Of a DNA stretch of 64,000 nt, positions 32,827 through 44,002 are shown piece by piece. Below the pieces are notes generated by a model. It was not told the origin of the DNA and searched no databases. It saw only the letters and a list, made by a program, of their open reading frames with translations. Location of the stretch: contig QANZ01026333.1 of NCBI GenBank assembly GCA_003254925.1, positions 48,272 to 112,271 on the forward strand. Reading direction: 5' to 3'. This DNA is from Chamaecrista fasciculata (taxonomy: Eukaryota; Streptophyta; Magnoliopsida; Fabales; Fabaceae). The stretch's first letter is position 1; each line of letters starts with the position of its first letter. The position numbers and the translations under genes were made by a program.

Positions 32827-34051
32827 TTCCGATATCATTTGTGTATTGTGATAGCCTGAATTTTCTTTCCCCCAAGTATCCTATCATCCTTGGCCTTGTA
32901 CTTTAGTTGTATTATTGTTTGTCATAGTTGTCTCTCATAAGTCTTACTTGTTGGAGATTGTGCCCTAGGGCCAATCATTTTATAGATATGTTGAGAACAT
33001 ATCAATTAATTTATGGAGATAAATTAATGGTTATCATATTATTAGCATGTTTACTATGATAACAATCCGTGATTAATTATGAGATAATTAATCTAAANCG
33101 CCTACAATTCCCAACATTACTTGCTTATGTTTCTTTCATGCTTATATTGCTTAGTTCTTTTGTGCCTTTACAATCAACTTCTTTGTGCCTTAATTATTGA
33201 GTCTTTTTTCTACGAAGTCCTTAAGAGATTTAACTTGGATTGCACTACTATAGTCCATTACTCTGCTTTATTTGACACGTTAGTGATAAGCGTGATCACC
33301 GAGTCTTAAGAAATCATTGGCAGAGTCAAATTTGTGATTGAGATGCCTAAAGTGGAGATATTGATGTCATTGCTACTTCTAACTCTAGTTTGCAATATGA
33401 TTTTTATTTTTGATTTTACTTTAACATTGAACATGTGTGGCTAGCTCTTTTATTCTCTAAGGTTGTGAATTGCTAAGGGATATTAGTTTAATATTTCTTT
33501 GTGACATTATTAAATCCATTTTGCTAATAAATTCAGTTGTTATGTTATTATTTTATCTCTTTTTTGTGCGACCACCAAAATAAAGATAGTTTGGGAATCT
33601 TATGTGGTGCTCGACTAAGATCCTTAACATAGACCATTGTTTAACTGCTATTAGACACTAATTTTCATCAAAGTTTGTTTGTAGGATAGACATATATCTA
33701 GTAACCTAAGAGAACTTAATAATGAACATGAACATGAACTTAAGACATCAAAATAATTATTACCTATATACATATAGCTATATAAGTGGGTTCGTTAGGT
33801 TTAATTGTCTTATATGAGATGAACGTGAGATTATATGTATTATAGTATTTGGGATTAGTTTATTTCAATTTGATATCCAATAATTTAAGAAGTTGTTAAA
33901 CGTAATCACTAAGCACATATCAAACATAAGGAAGTTTTCTTCATTTAATTATCATATCTTTTAATTGCATTCTTATTTACATTTGTTTTGTTTTAGTATT
34001 AACCATGACTCAAATTCTATTGCTCAGATTAGTCAAAAGATACAACACAAT
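32827..34051 (+). repeat. Duplicated segment, copy A
   Basis: Matches 35834-36890 along its length (for example TTGATGTCATTGCTACTTC and CCTAAGAGAACTTAA). It differs by a solo LTR (32949-33116) present only here. Both copies hold a paralogous ORF (33121-33309 and 36011-36310) that I do not recognise and do not call as a gene. Confidence 0.85.
32949..33116 (+). mobile_element. Copia-family LTR insertion, TSD TTACT, collapsed at a single N
   Basis: Has the start (TGTTGGAGATTGTGCCCTAG..) and the last 18 bases of the LTR family (..ATTCCCAACA) joined at one N (33098). TTACT flanks it at 32944-32948 and 33117-33121. Copy B at 35955 keeps the uninterrupted site CATAAGTTTTACTTGCTTAT. The true insert is presumably longer than the 168 bp shown. 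Confidence 0.9.
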
Positions 34052-34770
34052 CTCAAGAGGGAACATCCAGTTGAGACAAGACAAAATCTCTTCCAATAGT
34101 TTCTAGTTCATACTCTCAATATTAGGATAGTTTGATTCCCTCGCGAATGCTTCAAAGACAGAGGCCAAAGCAAGACCTCCTCTATTCTCAACAATGCACT
34201 TCCTAGTCCTCTCGCTCTCATGGCCCTATTTCTCTAATTTGTGAAGCCAATCGAGAGAGGTGTGGTGGTCAAGGTGCAAGGAGGAGGATTTGAGGGAGAA
34301 GAAGGTGAGACTTGAGGGGGCGAGATGGAGGTTTTAGGAGTGGGGATTCTCTCAACTCCATATTGGACGCACTAGTGTTGGATCATTATGCGAAGAGTAT
34401 GATTGGGAATTAGATTGGTGGAGCGAAGGGTCTGATTGGTGATAGAGCAGGTGGAATGGCCTCCATAGAACCACCTTTCAGTTCTTTCTTGATCGTAGGA
34501 ATTTCCAGTGGAGAGAGTAACAGGATCTTTCATAAGTTCTAAGGTGATTGGACATTGGAAGTGGGTTGGAGTCACGATCTCGGGGTGGGTTTTACAAGGT
34601 CTTGTAGGAGATTGTTCTTCTTCTTTCACCATCCGAATACCATTTTGCAAAGAAGGATGATGGTGATGATCGATGATCAACAAGAAGAAGAAGACTAACT
34701 TAGGTTGATGAATGGATTGGTGTTTTGGTGTTTTGGAGAGAGAGAGAGAGAGAGGACAATTTAAGGGCAC
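34052..34770 (-). pseudogene. U-box E3 ligase pseudogene (truncated duplicate of the gene at 39814)
   Basis: The minus-strand frame from ATG 34632 reads MVKEEEQSPTRPCKTHPEIV, then a U-box (CPITLELMKDPVTLSTG, YDQERTERWFY, CSITNQTLRSTNLIPNHTLR). It meets TAG where the intact gene has the Trp of IQHWCV (34372-34374). Past the stop, frameshifted sequence still matches the intact gene down to 34052, the breakpoint with copy A. The U-box CPVT is CSIT here. It is about half of the parent gene. Confidence 0.9.
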
Positions 34771-34949
34771 TCAAGTATTTAACTGACAAGGGGGGAATGG
34801 GCAAAACGTTGGTAGGCCCGTCTGTTTCTCTCTCCAGTCTCTTCTTATCGAAAGAGTTTGAGGTTGGTAAAGTTTAACTTTTTAGTTTATTTTGTATTTT
34901 CGATGAAGAATATTTTGAGAAGTAAAATTTTAAATTGTATTAGATATAT

Positions 34950-35411
34950 CCAATGTTGTCAAAATCGAACTGGGCAAAAAATCGGATTAGTGTTCGGTTC
35001 ACGGTCTGATTGGTCGAATCGGTCGAACCATCGGTCGGACCGGATGATACAATAAATAATTATTTTCAATATATTAAATATAAATTCCCTATTATGATAC
35101 AAATAATTATTTTTAATATAATTAGTAATTTATTTTATTCTAAATATTAAAAGAACAAATGAAAAAGAAGGATAAAAGATGAATGTGAGCCTCCACTTTG
35201 CCTTCTTATAATTTTTAATCAATTTTTTTAATTAAAAAAAAAAATTGGGTGAACCACCGGTTTTTTGGGCGGTTGGACCCAGTTTTTGGTCGGTTATTTC
35301 CAGTTTAATTCAGTCCAAATATCAGATTGGTTATTTTGGTTGAACCCACTCGCTCTTGTATTTGGTTGGCGGTTGAACCGGTCGGACCGTTCGGTCCGGT
35401 ACTGACAACAC
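34950..35411. mobile_element. Foldback/MITE element, 9-bp TSD TAGATATAT
   Basis: Ends CAATGTTGTCAAAATCGAAC and CCGGTACTGACAACAC. Both arms are rich in GGTCGG/CCGACC and GAACCGG words. TAGATATAT at 34941-34949 and 35412-35420 forms the duplication. The same point in the intact paralogous locus falls in the N gap (41347-41431). A half copy lies at about 37207-37326. Confidence 0.82.
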
Positions 35412-35420
35412 TAGATATAT

Positions 35421-35812
35421 GTTAAATATATATATATATAATAAAATATGGCAGAAAAATATAAAAGTTACACTTCAATTATCATCTTTTTATATAGCAT
35501 TGATTTTGGAAGAATTTAATATCGGGAACATCCCTGTTTTGGAATTCTCGCATCGAACTATCTAAAAGTTAGTCTAAATAGTAACGATAGGTTGGAAATA
35601 AAAATCGTTTTATATATTTTAATAATTGATAAAGATATTTATACTAGTATATATGTCAACTGGAAAGTTATTAATTATTGATATTTTAGAATTAAATTTC
35701 AAAATAAAAAGGAAAAAGATTAATTATGAGTATAATTTCATATCTAGATATTTTTTTGGTATGAACCTTGTAAAAGTTAGCCTGAATGGTATAATGATGT
35801 GTGAAATCAGGT
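35421..35812 (-). repeat. Upstream flank of the U-box pseudogene (duplicate of 41432-41815)
   Basis: Near-identical to 41432-41808 (for example AATATGGCAGAAAAATATAA, CAACTGGAAAGTTATTAATT, GGTATGAACCTTGTAAAAG). It shows that the duplication covered the gene's 5' flank as well as its first half. Confidence 0.85.
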
Positions 35813-35833
35813 TAATCAAGATTTTGAGGATCT

Positions 35834-36890
35834 TTCCGATATCATTTTTGTATTGTGATAGCGTGGATTTTCTTTCCTCCAAGTATCCTATCATCCTTGG
35901 TCTCGTACTTTAGTCGTATTATTGTTTTAGTCATAGTTGTCTCTCATAAGTTTTACTTGCTTATGTTTCTTTCAATTTAGTCCATTCATTGCTTATATTG
36001 CTTAGTTGTTTTGTGCCTTTACAATCAATTTCTTTATGCCTTAATTATTGAGTCTTTTGTCTACGAAGTCCTTAAGAGATTTAACTTGGATTGCACCACT
36101 ACAGTCCATTACTCTGCTTTATTTGACACGTTAGTGACAAGCGTGATCACCGAGTCTTACGAAATCATTGGCAGAGTCAGATTTGTGATTGAGATGCCTA
36201 AAGTGGAGATATTGATGTCATTGCTACTTCAGACTCTAGTTTGCAATATGATCTTTATTTTTGATTTCACTTACATTGAACATGTGTGGTTAGGCTCTTT
36301 TATTCTCTAAGGTTGTCAATTGCTTAGGGATATTAGTTTAATATTTCTTTGTGATATTATTAGATCCATTTTGCTAATAAATTGAGTTATTATGTTATTA
36401 TTTTATCTCTTTCTTGTGCGGCTACCAAAATAAAGATAGTTAGTGAATCTTATGTGGTGCTCGACTTCTTAAAATTGACCGTTGTTTAACTGCTATTAGA
36501 CACTAATTTTCATTAGGGTTTGTTTGTAGGGTAGACATATATCTAGTAACCTAAGAGAACTTAAAAATGAACATGAACTTAAGAAATAAAAAAAATTATT
36601 AGCTATAAACATATAGCTATATAAGTGGGTTAGTTATGTTTAATTGGCTTATATGAGATGAATGAGAGATTATATGTATTATAGTATTCAGAATTAGTTT
36701 ATTGCAATTCGATATCCAATAATTTAAGAAGTTATTAAACGTAATCACTAAGCACAGATCAAACATAACGAAGTTTTCTTCATTTAATTATCACATCTTT
36801 TACTTGCATTTTTGTTTGCATTTGTTTTGTTTTAGTATTAACCATCATTCAAATTCTATTGCTCAGTGTAGTCAAAAGATACAACACAAT
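35834..36890 (+). repeat. Duplicated segment, copy B
   Basis: Partner of 32827-34051, without the LTR insertion. Both copies run to the shared words AAAAGATACAACACAAT and diverge right after, where copy A continues into the U-box pseudogene. Confidence 0.85.
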
Positions 36891-38325
36891 GCTTAATATT
36901 ATTATTTACAATTTAAACTCTCTTAAGATGATACATGATATTCAAGTATATATATTATTTGAATATTATATACTTGCACTAGAAATTTATAAATATTAAA
37001 ATTTGTTTTAAGGAAATTATGCATTAATAACTAAAATGGAAATTATCATTAATTTATTTATTTTTTATGAGAATTTAATTTTTATGTCTTTTTCTTTTCA
37101 TAAGAGGAAAATTGAAATGGAAGAAAAGAAGATTACCTTTTTGTATATTCTTTTTAAAGGAAATAAAAAAGAGAGAAACAAAAAGAAAAATTATAGGATA
37201 ATATCACAAGTAATGTTGTCAGAACTGGACCGGACCGGACAGTCCGACCGGTTCAACCGCCAACCGAATACAAGAGCGAGTGGGTTCAATCAAAATAACC
37301 AAACTGACATTTGGACCGAATTGAACNATTCAATATATGGCTAATATTTTTGGTTCTGCAACTACTGAAGAAGAAAATTTTGAAAAATACGTAATTCATA
37401 CCCTAGAAAATATACATTTTGGTCCCTCCTATATTATATACATGGGTAATATTTTTTGTAGTATCAAAATTTTAAAATAAAATTAAAAGACGGTAAACAG
37501 GAAAAATATATAGTCTAATCCCCAAAATTTTACAATTCACTACTCAAAAATTACATTTTGGTCCCACATTTACACCTCCATCCTCCTTTATCTTACCACT
37601 CCAAAAATCTCCTTTATTAACTTCCTCTTTTAGCACAAATTTCGAGGCAATCATTACTCATACTACTTTTTTAACACCAAAAAAATAAATAACCACTCCT
37701 TTATCCTCATTTATTTTTACCATTTTTACCCCTATACAAATTTAAAATACCAATACAATTATTTCAACTCACCACAATCATTACATACCCTTTAAAATAA
37801 TTTCAGATCATAATTCCTCCTTTATCTCTCATTTTCCCAAACAACATTTATTAAAAACCTCCTTTATAACACAAATTCTTTACCTCTCCTTTATTACCTC
37901 CCTCATTCCTTTATCCTCCTTTAACTTAACCTCCCCATCAAAATGCACCCTTAGTCCCCCCTACTTTTATTACATCTGATTTAGTCCATATTCCATTTTC
38001 AATGTTACAGATTCATAATGATTGAGTAAAATCAAAACGCCTTTGGATGAAAATCCATTGTTTAAGTCAGTTTTGGTTCATTACTCAACACAAGTAGCCC
38101 ACAATTGAACGAAATCGCAAAGAAAATCAATCCTTGAAGAAAACGAAAATGAACCGAGAGAAAACGAGAAATCATATTGCACTCACTTCAAATCCAAGCT
38201 TCAATCCTCCTTCTTCTCCTTGATTTTGTGTTTCGTTCCCTTCTTTATTCATTTCACTTCAATTTACAGGCTTAATTTCAAATCGCATGAGTCGAGATCT
38301 TAAAGTAATGTGGATTTGATTTCGA
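36891..38325. other. Intergenic, with a half foldback copy and a single-N join
   Basis: 37207-37326 matches the complement of the right arm of the 34950 element (TGTTGTCAGAACTGGACCGG) and ends at an N (37327), so the join may be artificial. 37490-37990 is strongly pyrimidine-rich on the plus strand. No gene was seen. Confidence 0.5.
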
Positions 38326-38329
38326 CATG

Positions 38330-38680
38330 AGAATCTCGTTTTTCTTTGGTTCAATATCTTCAGCTCAATTTTTAATTTGGTCCCATATCTTTTTTTTTTT
38401 AGATTTGGTCCTATATATTTGGGTCAATTGCCGAATTAGTCATATATCTTTGGATCAAGTGCAGAAGTGGTCTCATATCTTTGCAAAAGGATCAACTAAT
38501 GGTTGTTCGTTTTGCAAAGATATAGGATCAATTCTACAACTTAACCAATAGATATGGGATCAAATATGATATGAAACCGAATTGGGACATTTCTCAAAAA
38601 TATGAGACCAAAAGTGCAACAAAAAAAGTATACAAGACCAAATTGAGAATTTAACAAAAGATATGTGACCGTATTTATAG
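38330..38680. mobile_element. Degenerate foldback element (GGTC type)
   Basis: AATTTGGTCCCATATCTTT and GAAGTGGTCTCATATCTTTG on the left. AAATATGAGACCAAAAGTGC and AAGACCAAATTGAGAATTTA on the right. Same family as 408-785. No clean target duplication. A short tandem repeat (ATACTGTCATACTG) follows at 38684-38712. Confidence 0.65.
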
Positions 38681-39813
38681 ATACTGTCATACTGATACTG
38701 TCATACTGATACTAAGGGTGTTGAGTGAGTTGTTAGGCTTTATCCTTTATACTGTCATATCTTTCTCGTTCAATTTTTCCTAAATTTCCTTTTCTCTGTA
38801 TTTCAACCGCTGCGCATCAAAGTGACAAAGGAGGAAAATGATGACATGTGGAATTAATTCATGTGGGCTTTGGGAGAAAGTCTCACTTTTTTTGCTTCAG
38901 AATTGGGTGATGAGCTGTTTTCTTTGTTGTTTTCCTTTTATTTCCTTCCTTTTCTTTTTAAATCTCTTTTTCTTAATTTTTCTTTTTTCAATCTTCATTT
39001 TTATTTCTTCCTTTTCTTTCCTTAATTTTTCTTTTGAGCCTAAAATATATTAATTTATAAAAATTTTTCAGACGAAATATAATATTCAAAATATATATAT
39101 ACACATATGTATATATATAGACAAACACACATAAATAGAATCTAAATGACTTATATAGAGTAAGTTATTTATAAATAAGTGAGATATTTTTGCTATTGAA
39201 AAAATAGACGAGCCAAACTAGTGTTAAAAAGGCTTACCAGTATAACAGGTGAGAGTTAAGTAAATTGGGCCAGAAAAAGCGCAGGAGTTATGTGACTTTA
39301 GAGTATTTAAACTCAAACGATTAATTTAATAGATTAAACGGCTTGACTCAATAAATTCAATTCAATTTTTATGAGGACAATAATGTTAATTAGAACTTAG
39401 AAATCTTGTGTATGTGAAAAAGGGAAAAAAAAAATATAATATATAAAACTAAAAAAAACACAATCTGATAACAACATTCTACAAAAACATCACATCTTAT
39501 TGCAATTTACATAACATACCATCTTAATTATTTAGACGGATACATAATATATTTTGTTTTTAACATTTTTCGACACATAAATAGGTTGCTCTGTTTGGCA
39601 ACTAATGCAAAAATCTACAAAGGACAACCATGGAGAACATAAGCTCTCCATGTCTTTCTCTCTCTTATAATTTTTATTTTTTTATTCGAAAGAGAGAGAG
39701 AGAGAGAGGGGCACATCATTCCCTAACACTATTATACTAAACGAAATTGGAAACAACGGCACAAACTAAGAACTAATTAACTATTAAGACATTAATTAAA
39801 ATTGATGGTGTCG
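38681..39813. other. Intergenic, 3' flank of the U-box gene
   Basis: AT-rich with T-rich and TA tracts and a GA run at about 39690-39709. The last few hundred bases probably include the 3' UTR of the U-box gene. No gene was seen. Confidence 0.4.
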
Positions 39814-41136
39814 TCAATAGGGTCTCTTAAGATTCTTGAAGTCGGAGTCTATGCATTCCAAGCCTTCCCTATAAGGATTCAGAAGCTTGAGAAGTTGTGT
39901 TGCTTTCATCTTTGTCTCAGTCTTTAACCCAAGTTGCAGCACCAATAGCAGCTTTTGAAATGCACCCATTTGCAATGCTTCCACCACCATTTTTCCTTTT
40001 TCATTGTCTCCTCCATTCTTACACAACTTCCACATTGTTGAAACTGAGCAATCTGTCGCCATGGCTGACACTCTTAGTAACTTCTTTGACAGCACAGGGA
40101 TCATCAAGGCATTGTTATAACCTTTTTCTCTTCCTTCTTCAGTGGAGCAGAGTGAATCCAAAACACTCAAAGCCTTCTCACTCACACTATTATCTAAGTC
40201 CAATGCAATGTCCAACATTGAAGACACCATCCCAAGTTCTACAAATCTCAATTTTATGTTCTTAGAAAATGAGTCCACCAAGTAGAAGAGTATAGATAGC
40301 GAGGCTTTTGTCATGGTTGGGCTGATTCTCTTGTTAATTAGGTCCACCAATACATCACCGACTCCTTCAACTTCAACCAAAACCTCTACAAGTTGTCCAT
40401 GTTCATCATGTTTACATTTATCCCCAAAAGAAGAAATAAGCTCATTTAGAAAAATAATGGCTTTCTCATTCTGATGCTTTAGAAACCATACCATGCAATA
40501 TGATGAAGCCTGTGATGTCATACACTTGCGGGCTTCCTTCACAAGAGGGAACATCCAGTTGAGACTAGACAAAATATCTTCCAATAGTTTCGAGTTCATA
40601 TTCTCAATATTAGGATAGTTCGATACCCTCGCGAATGCTTCAAAGGCAGAGGCCAAAGCAAGACCTCCTCCATTCTCAACAATACACTTCCTATTCCTCT
40701 CGCTCTCGTGGCCCCATTTCTCTAATTTGTGAAGCCAATCGAGAGAGGTGTGGTGGTCGAGGTGCGAGGAGGAGGATTTGAGGGAGAGAAGAAGGTGAGA
40801 GACTTGATGGGGCGAGATGGGGGTTTTAGGAGTGGGGATTCTCTCGACTCCATATTGGACGCACCAGTGTTGGATCATTATGCGAAGAGTATGATTTGGA
40901 ATTAGATCGGTGGAGCGAAGGGTCTGATTAGTGACAGGGCAGGTGGAATGGCTTTCATAGAACCACCTTTCAATGCTTTCACGATCATAGGTTATTCCAG
41001 TGGAGAGAGTAACAGGATCTTTCATAAGTTCTAAGGTGATCGGACATAAGAAATGGGTTGGAATCACAATCTCGGGGGTGGGTTTTACAAGGTCTTGTAG
41101 GAGATTGTTCTTCTTCTTTCGCCATCCGAATACCAT
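39814..41136 (-). CDS. Plant U-box E3 ubiquitin ligase (PUB20/21-like), intronless
   Basis: An open minus-strand frame ends LKNLKRPY. I take the start at 41136 (MVFGWRKKKNNLLQDL, 440 aa). An upstream in-frame ATG at 41169 would add 11 hydrophobic residues, but family members begin MVF/W-like. The U-box follows (about residues 25-90: THFLCPITLELMKDPVTL, STGITYDRESIERWFYES, CPVTNQTLRSTDLIPNHTLR). The rest is helical and armadillo-like (WLHKLEKWG, KASLSILFYLVDSF, NALMIPVLSKKLLRVS, ATDCSVSTMWKLCKNGG). U-box proteins transfer ubiquitin with an E2. Relatives of this type act in stress or immune signalling, which is an inference for this gene. A long (CT)n lies in its 5' flank. A dead partial copy is at 34052. 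Confidence 0.93.
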   Translation of the reverse strand: MVFGWRKKKNNLLQDLVKPTPEIVIPTHFLCPITLELMKDPVTLSTGITYDRESIERWFYESHSTCPVTNQTLRSTDLIPNHTLRIMIQHWCVQYGVERIPTPKTPISPHQVSHLLLSLKSSSSHLDHHTSLDWLHKLEKWGHESERNRKCIVENGGGLALASAFEAFARVSNYPNIENMNSKLLEDILSSLNWMFPLVKEARKCMTSQASSYCMVWFLKHQNEKAIIFLNELISSFGDKCKHDEHGQLVEVLVEVEGVGDVLVDLINKRISPTMTKASLSILFYLVDSFSKNIKLRFVELGMVSSMLDIALDLDNSVSEKALSVLDSLCSTEEGREKGYNNALMIPVLSKKLLRVSAMATDCSVSTMWKLCKNGGDNEKGKMVVEALQMGAFQKLLLVLQLGLKTETKMKATQLLKLLNPYREGLECIDSDFKNLKRPY

Positions 41137-41260
41137 TTTGCAAAGAAGGATGATGGTGGTGATGAACAAGAAGAAGAAGAAGAAGATGACTAACTTAGTT
41201 TGATGAATGGGTTGGTGATTTGGGGTGTGTTATGTGTGTGTCTATATATATGTGGGTTTG

Positions 41261-41262
<2 letters not shown>

Positions 41263-41346
<84 letters not shown>

Positions 41347-41431
41347 NNNNNNNNNNNNNNNNNNNNNNNNNNNNNNNNNNNNNNNNNNNNNNNNNNNNNN
41401 NNNNNNNNNNNNNNNNNNNNNNNNNNNNNNN
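41263..41431. repeat. (GA)n microsatellite and assembly gap in the U-box 5' flank
   Basis: More than 40 GA units (CT on the coding strand) 127 bp or more upstream of the start codon, then Ns 41347-41431, then (AT)n. The paralogous locus (34737-35420) suggests that the gap hides about 190 bp of flank. Confidence 0.85.
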
Positions 41432-41970
41432 ATATATATATATAATAAAATATGGCAGAAAAATATAAAAGTTACACTTCAATTATTATCTTTTTATATA
41501 GCATTGATTTTGGAAGAATTTAATATTGGGAACATCCCTGTTTCGGAATTTTCGCCTCCAACTATCTAAAAGTTAGTCTAAATAGTAACGATAGGTTGGA
41601 AATACAAATCATTTTATATATTTTAATTATTGATAAAGATATTTATAATAGTATATATAACAACTGGAAAGTTATTAATTATTGATATTTTAGAATTAAA
41701 TTTCAAAATAAAAAGGAAAAAGATTAATTATGAGTATAATTTCATATCTAGATATTTTTTTGGTATGAACCTTGTAAAAGTTAGCTTGAATGGTATAGTG
41801 ATGTGTAAGAAGTGAAAATATAGTTTAAATGATCTATAACAGTATATATATTTATGACCAAATATTTTAATAATTGATGTGAAAGTTTGTACAATATATA
41901 TGGGGTTTTGAAAGTTTGATAATTAGTTTTTCCAAAATTATATGTCAAAGTAAAGTAGGAAAAACAAATA
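41432..41970. other. Upstream flank of the U-box gene
   Basis: Matches 35421-35812 up to about 41808, then is unique AT-rich sequence. It holds no gene. It is where promoter elements would be looked for. Confidence 0.5.
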
Positions 41971-42802
41971 GGCAAAAGTACTGTTGGTACTCCCAATCAT
42001 TTTCAATTATACCTTCAACGTTTTTTTTGTCACTTATACCCCCAATGTTTCACATTTGAGTCAATTATACCCCAACCCCTAACTAATTATAGAATAATCC
42101 AAAATGTTGGTCATCTTTAACAAACAGGTCCTTAGAAGCTATTAATAACCCTTCTTCTCTTACCCTAAAACATCACCACCACACTTCATCGTCGTCGTCC
42201 ACTTTGTCCTCGTTTTCGTCAACATGGTCCTTCTCGTCGTCGTCCTCAATTTTCTGGTCTCTCCTACATTACATTGTTCACATCCCTTTTCCTTCCCTTA
42301 AAACAGCCTCTCTCATCCATCTTCTCTATTTTGCCCATCTCGAAAGGGGTTTTGATGTTACTTTATTTCTCAATTTCGACGACCACGACGTCACTGCCAC
42401 TGGAGATTGTGTGTTAACATCAAGAGATAGAACTATTGGTGCTTTTGCTCGATTTCTCTGTATTTCAGGCTCACCGACGAGTTTGTGTGCGGTTGCAGGA
42501 ATTGTGAAAAACAAAGGGTAGAGATTTTTCAGGTTTCTCAATTGCAGGGACCAGTTCGCTAAAGATGTCAAACATTCTGGATTATTTTGTAATTAGTTAG
42601 GGACTCGCGTGAAAGAAAAATATTGAGAGAATGGGAGATTTGTAAATAATGGAAACTTAAGGACCTTAAACAAAAAAAAAATGCCAGGTTGGGGTATAAT
42701 TGACTGTAATGTGAAACTTTGGAGGTATAATTGACCAAAAAAACATTCGGGGTATAACTGAAAATGACCCCATATGTTGGGAGTACGAACAATACTTTTG
42801 CC
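41971..42802. mobile_element. Foldback element (GGCAAA / TTTGCC type) with unique interior
   Basis: Arms: GGCAAAAGTACTGTTGGTAC with CAATTATACCTTCAACG and CAATTATACCCC, and the complement ending GAACAATACTTTTGCC. The interior (about 42075-42660) includes a piece shared with the split element at 9830-9885 and a Ser-rich 105-aa ORF (42204-42521) I do not recognise. It may be captured host sequence. Flanking 9-mers match only 6 of 9. Confidence 0.7.
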
Positions 42803-44002
42803 AGAATAATATTACCGAGTGGCTGCTTTTCTTTTTTTTTTTCTTTTTCTTTTGTTAAATTATGAGTTCCTCTAGCCTATTTGTGTAACAATTTTGATAA
42901 AGACTAATTAAAGTGGGACCGAGAGCTAACAATTATATATTTATAGTCCTCCTTATAATCTCTAAAAGTCATTCAAAAAAAAATATGTTGGAACAATAAG
43001 AATTTAGTAATTGATTTAAAATATTTAGTGAACAATTAAATGATATTTGTATGGAAAGTATAAAAGTTACAATAATATCAGGTTTTTTTCTTTAAAAAAA
43101 AATTATAAGGAGTAATCACTTGCGAGGATTTCATGACAAAAACCATCTTAGAGTTAATTACCCTTAATAATAACAATATCAACCTTTAAATAGAAGCAAA
43201 TGTTTTAATAATTGTAACAAATATTTAATACAATTTGAAATGGTTTTAAAATATTTTTAGCAATGAGTCACTAAAAATTATATACGTTTTTTTTTTGAAA
43301 AACTCGTTGTTTGTCAATGGACTAGTCGAGTTATTCCCATAGAGAGAGTGGATTGCCACGTGCCGATCAGGGGATGAACTAGGAACAAGCCTTTCGGGGT
43401 CTCTTCCCCAGGTGTTAAGCAATCGACTCAAACTTGGTATGGACAAGGGGAATTCAACTATTTAATTAAAATTTTGGCAAAAAAAAGAAACTATTTAATT
43501 AAAGCAAACCACTGTGATAGTTCTTGCAAATGTTGACGTAATGTGATTTATACACAGTACTCTAAATGTCTATTGGGGAATTGTATGAAATTTTAAGACA
43601 CAAAATAGTTCGAGTTGGGTCACAAGCACACTGTCCTTAAGAGATATTCCGAAACTTCTCAGTAATTTAGGAAGCGGCACTCCATAGGATTAAACGAACT
43701 CATCTTGTTGTTTGAAAAAGGACACATAACAATAGAAGATAAGAATTCAGTAAGTTGATATAGATTGGTCCCCAAGCCTCACTAAGCAGTCCAAAACTTA
43801 CTATGTTATTTGGTCTTCTGTTTATATATTTTAACTGTGACCAAGTAAAGTGTTAAGGTTTGTACCCAGGTGATGCACAGAAATATGGGTAAGAAGAACC
43901 ATTTTGTAGTATTTTATTAAATATATTTATAGGTGTTGCTTTATCGTTCTTTTAGTGGTTTCAGGCCATGTATCATAGCAAAAGAAAAGCAAACAAGCAT
44001 AA
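42803..44002. other. Intergenic, with a possible SINE
   Basis: AT-rich. No gene. See the entry at 43285-43445 for the one structured part. Confidence 0.4.
43285..43445 (-). mobile_element. Possible SINE, minus strand
   Basis: On the minus strand, TTTGAGTCGATTGCTTAAC and GTTCCTAGTTCATCCCCTG resemble degenerate tRNA A- and B-box regions. The segment is GC-richer than its flanks and ends in a run of As (Ts at 43287-43297 on the plus strand). Target duplications were not found, so this is tentative. The 66-aa ORF here follows from it. Confidence 0.4.

Noticed and set aside
41200-41482. ORFs of repeated Arg-Glu or Ser-Leu
   Set aside because: They are translations of the (GA)n microsatellite and the N gap.
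42204-42521. Ser-rich 105-aa ORF
   Set aside because: It lies in the interior of a foldback element, and its sequence is low-complexity at the start; possible captured DNA only.
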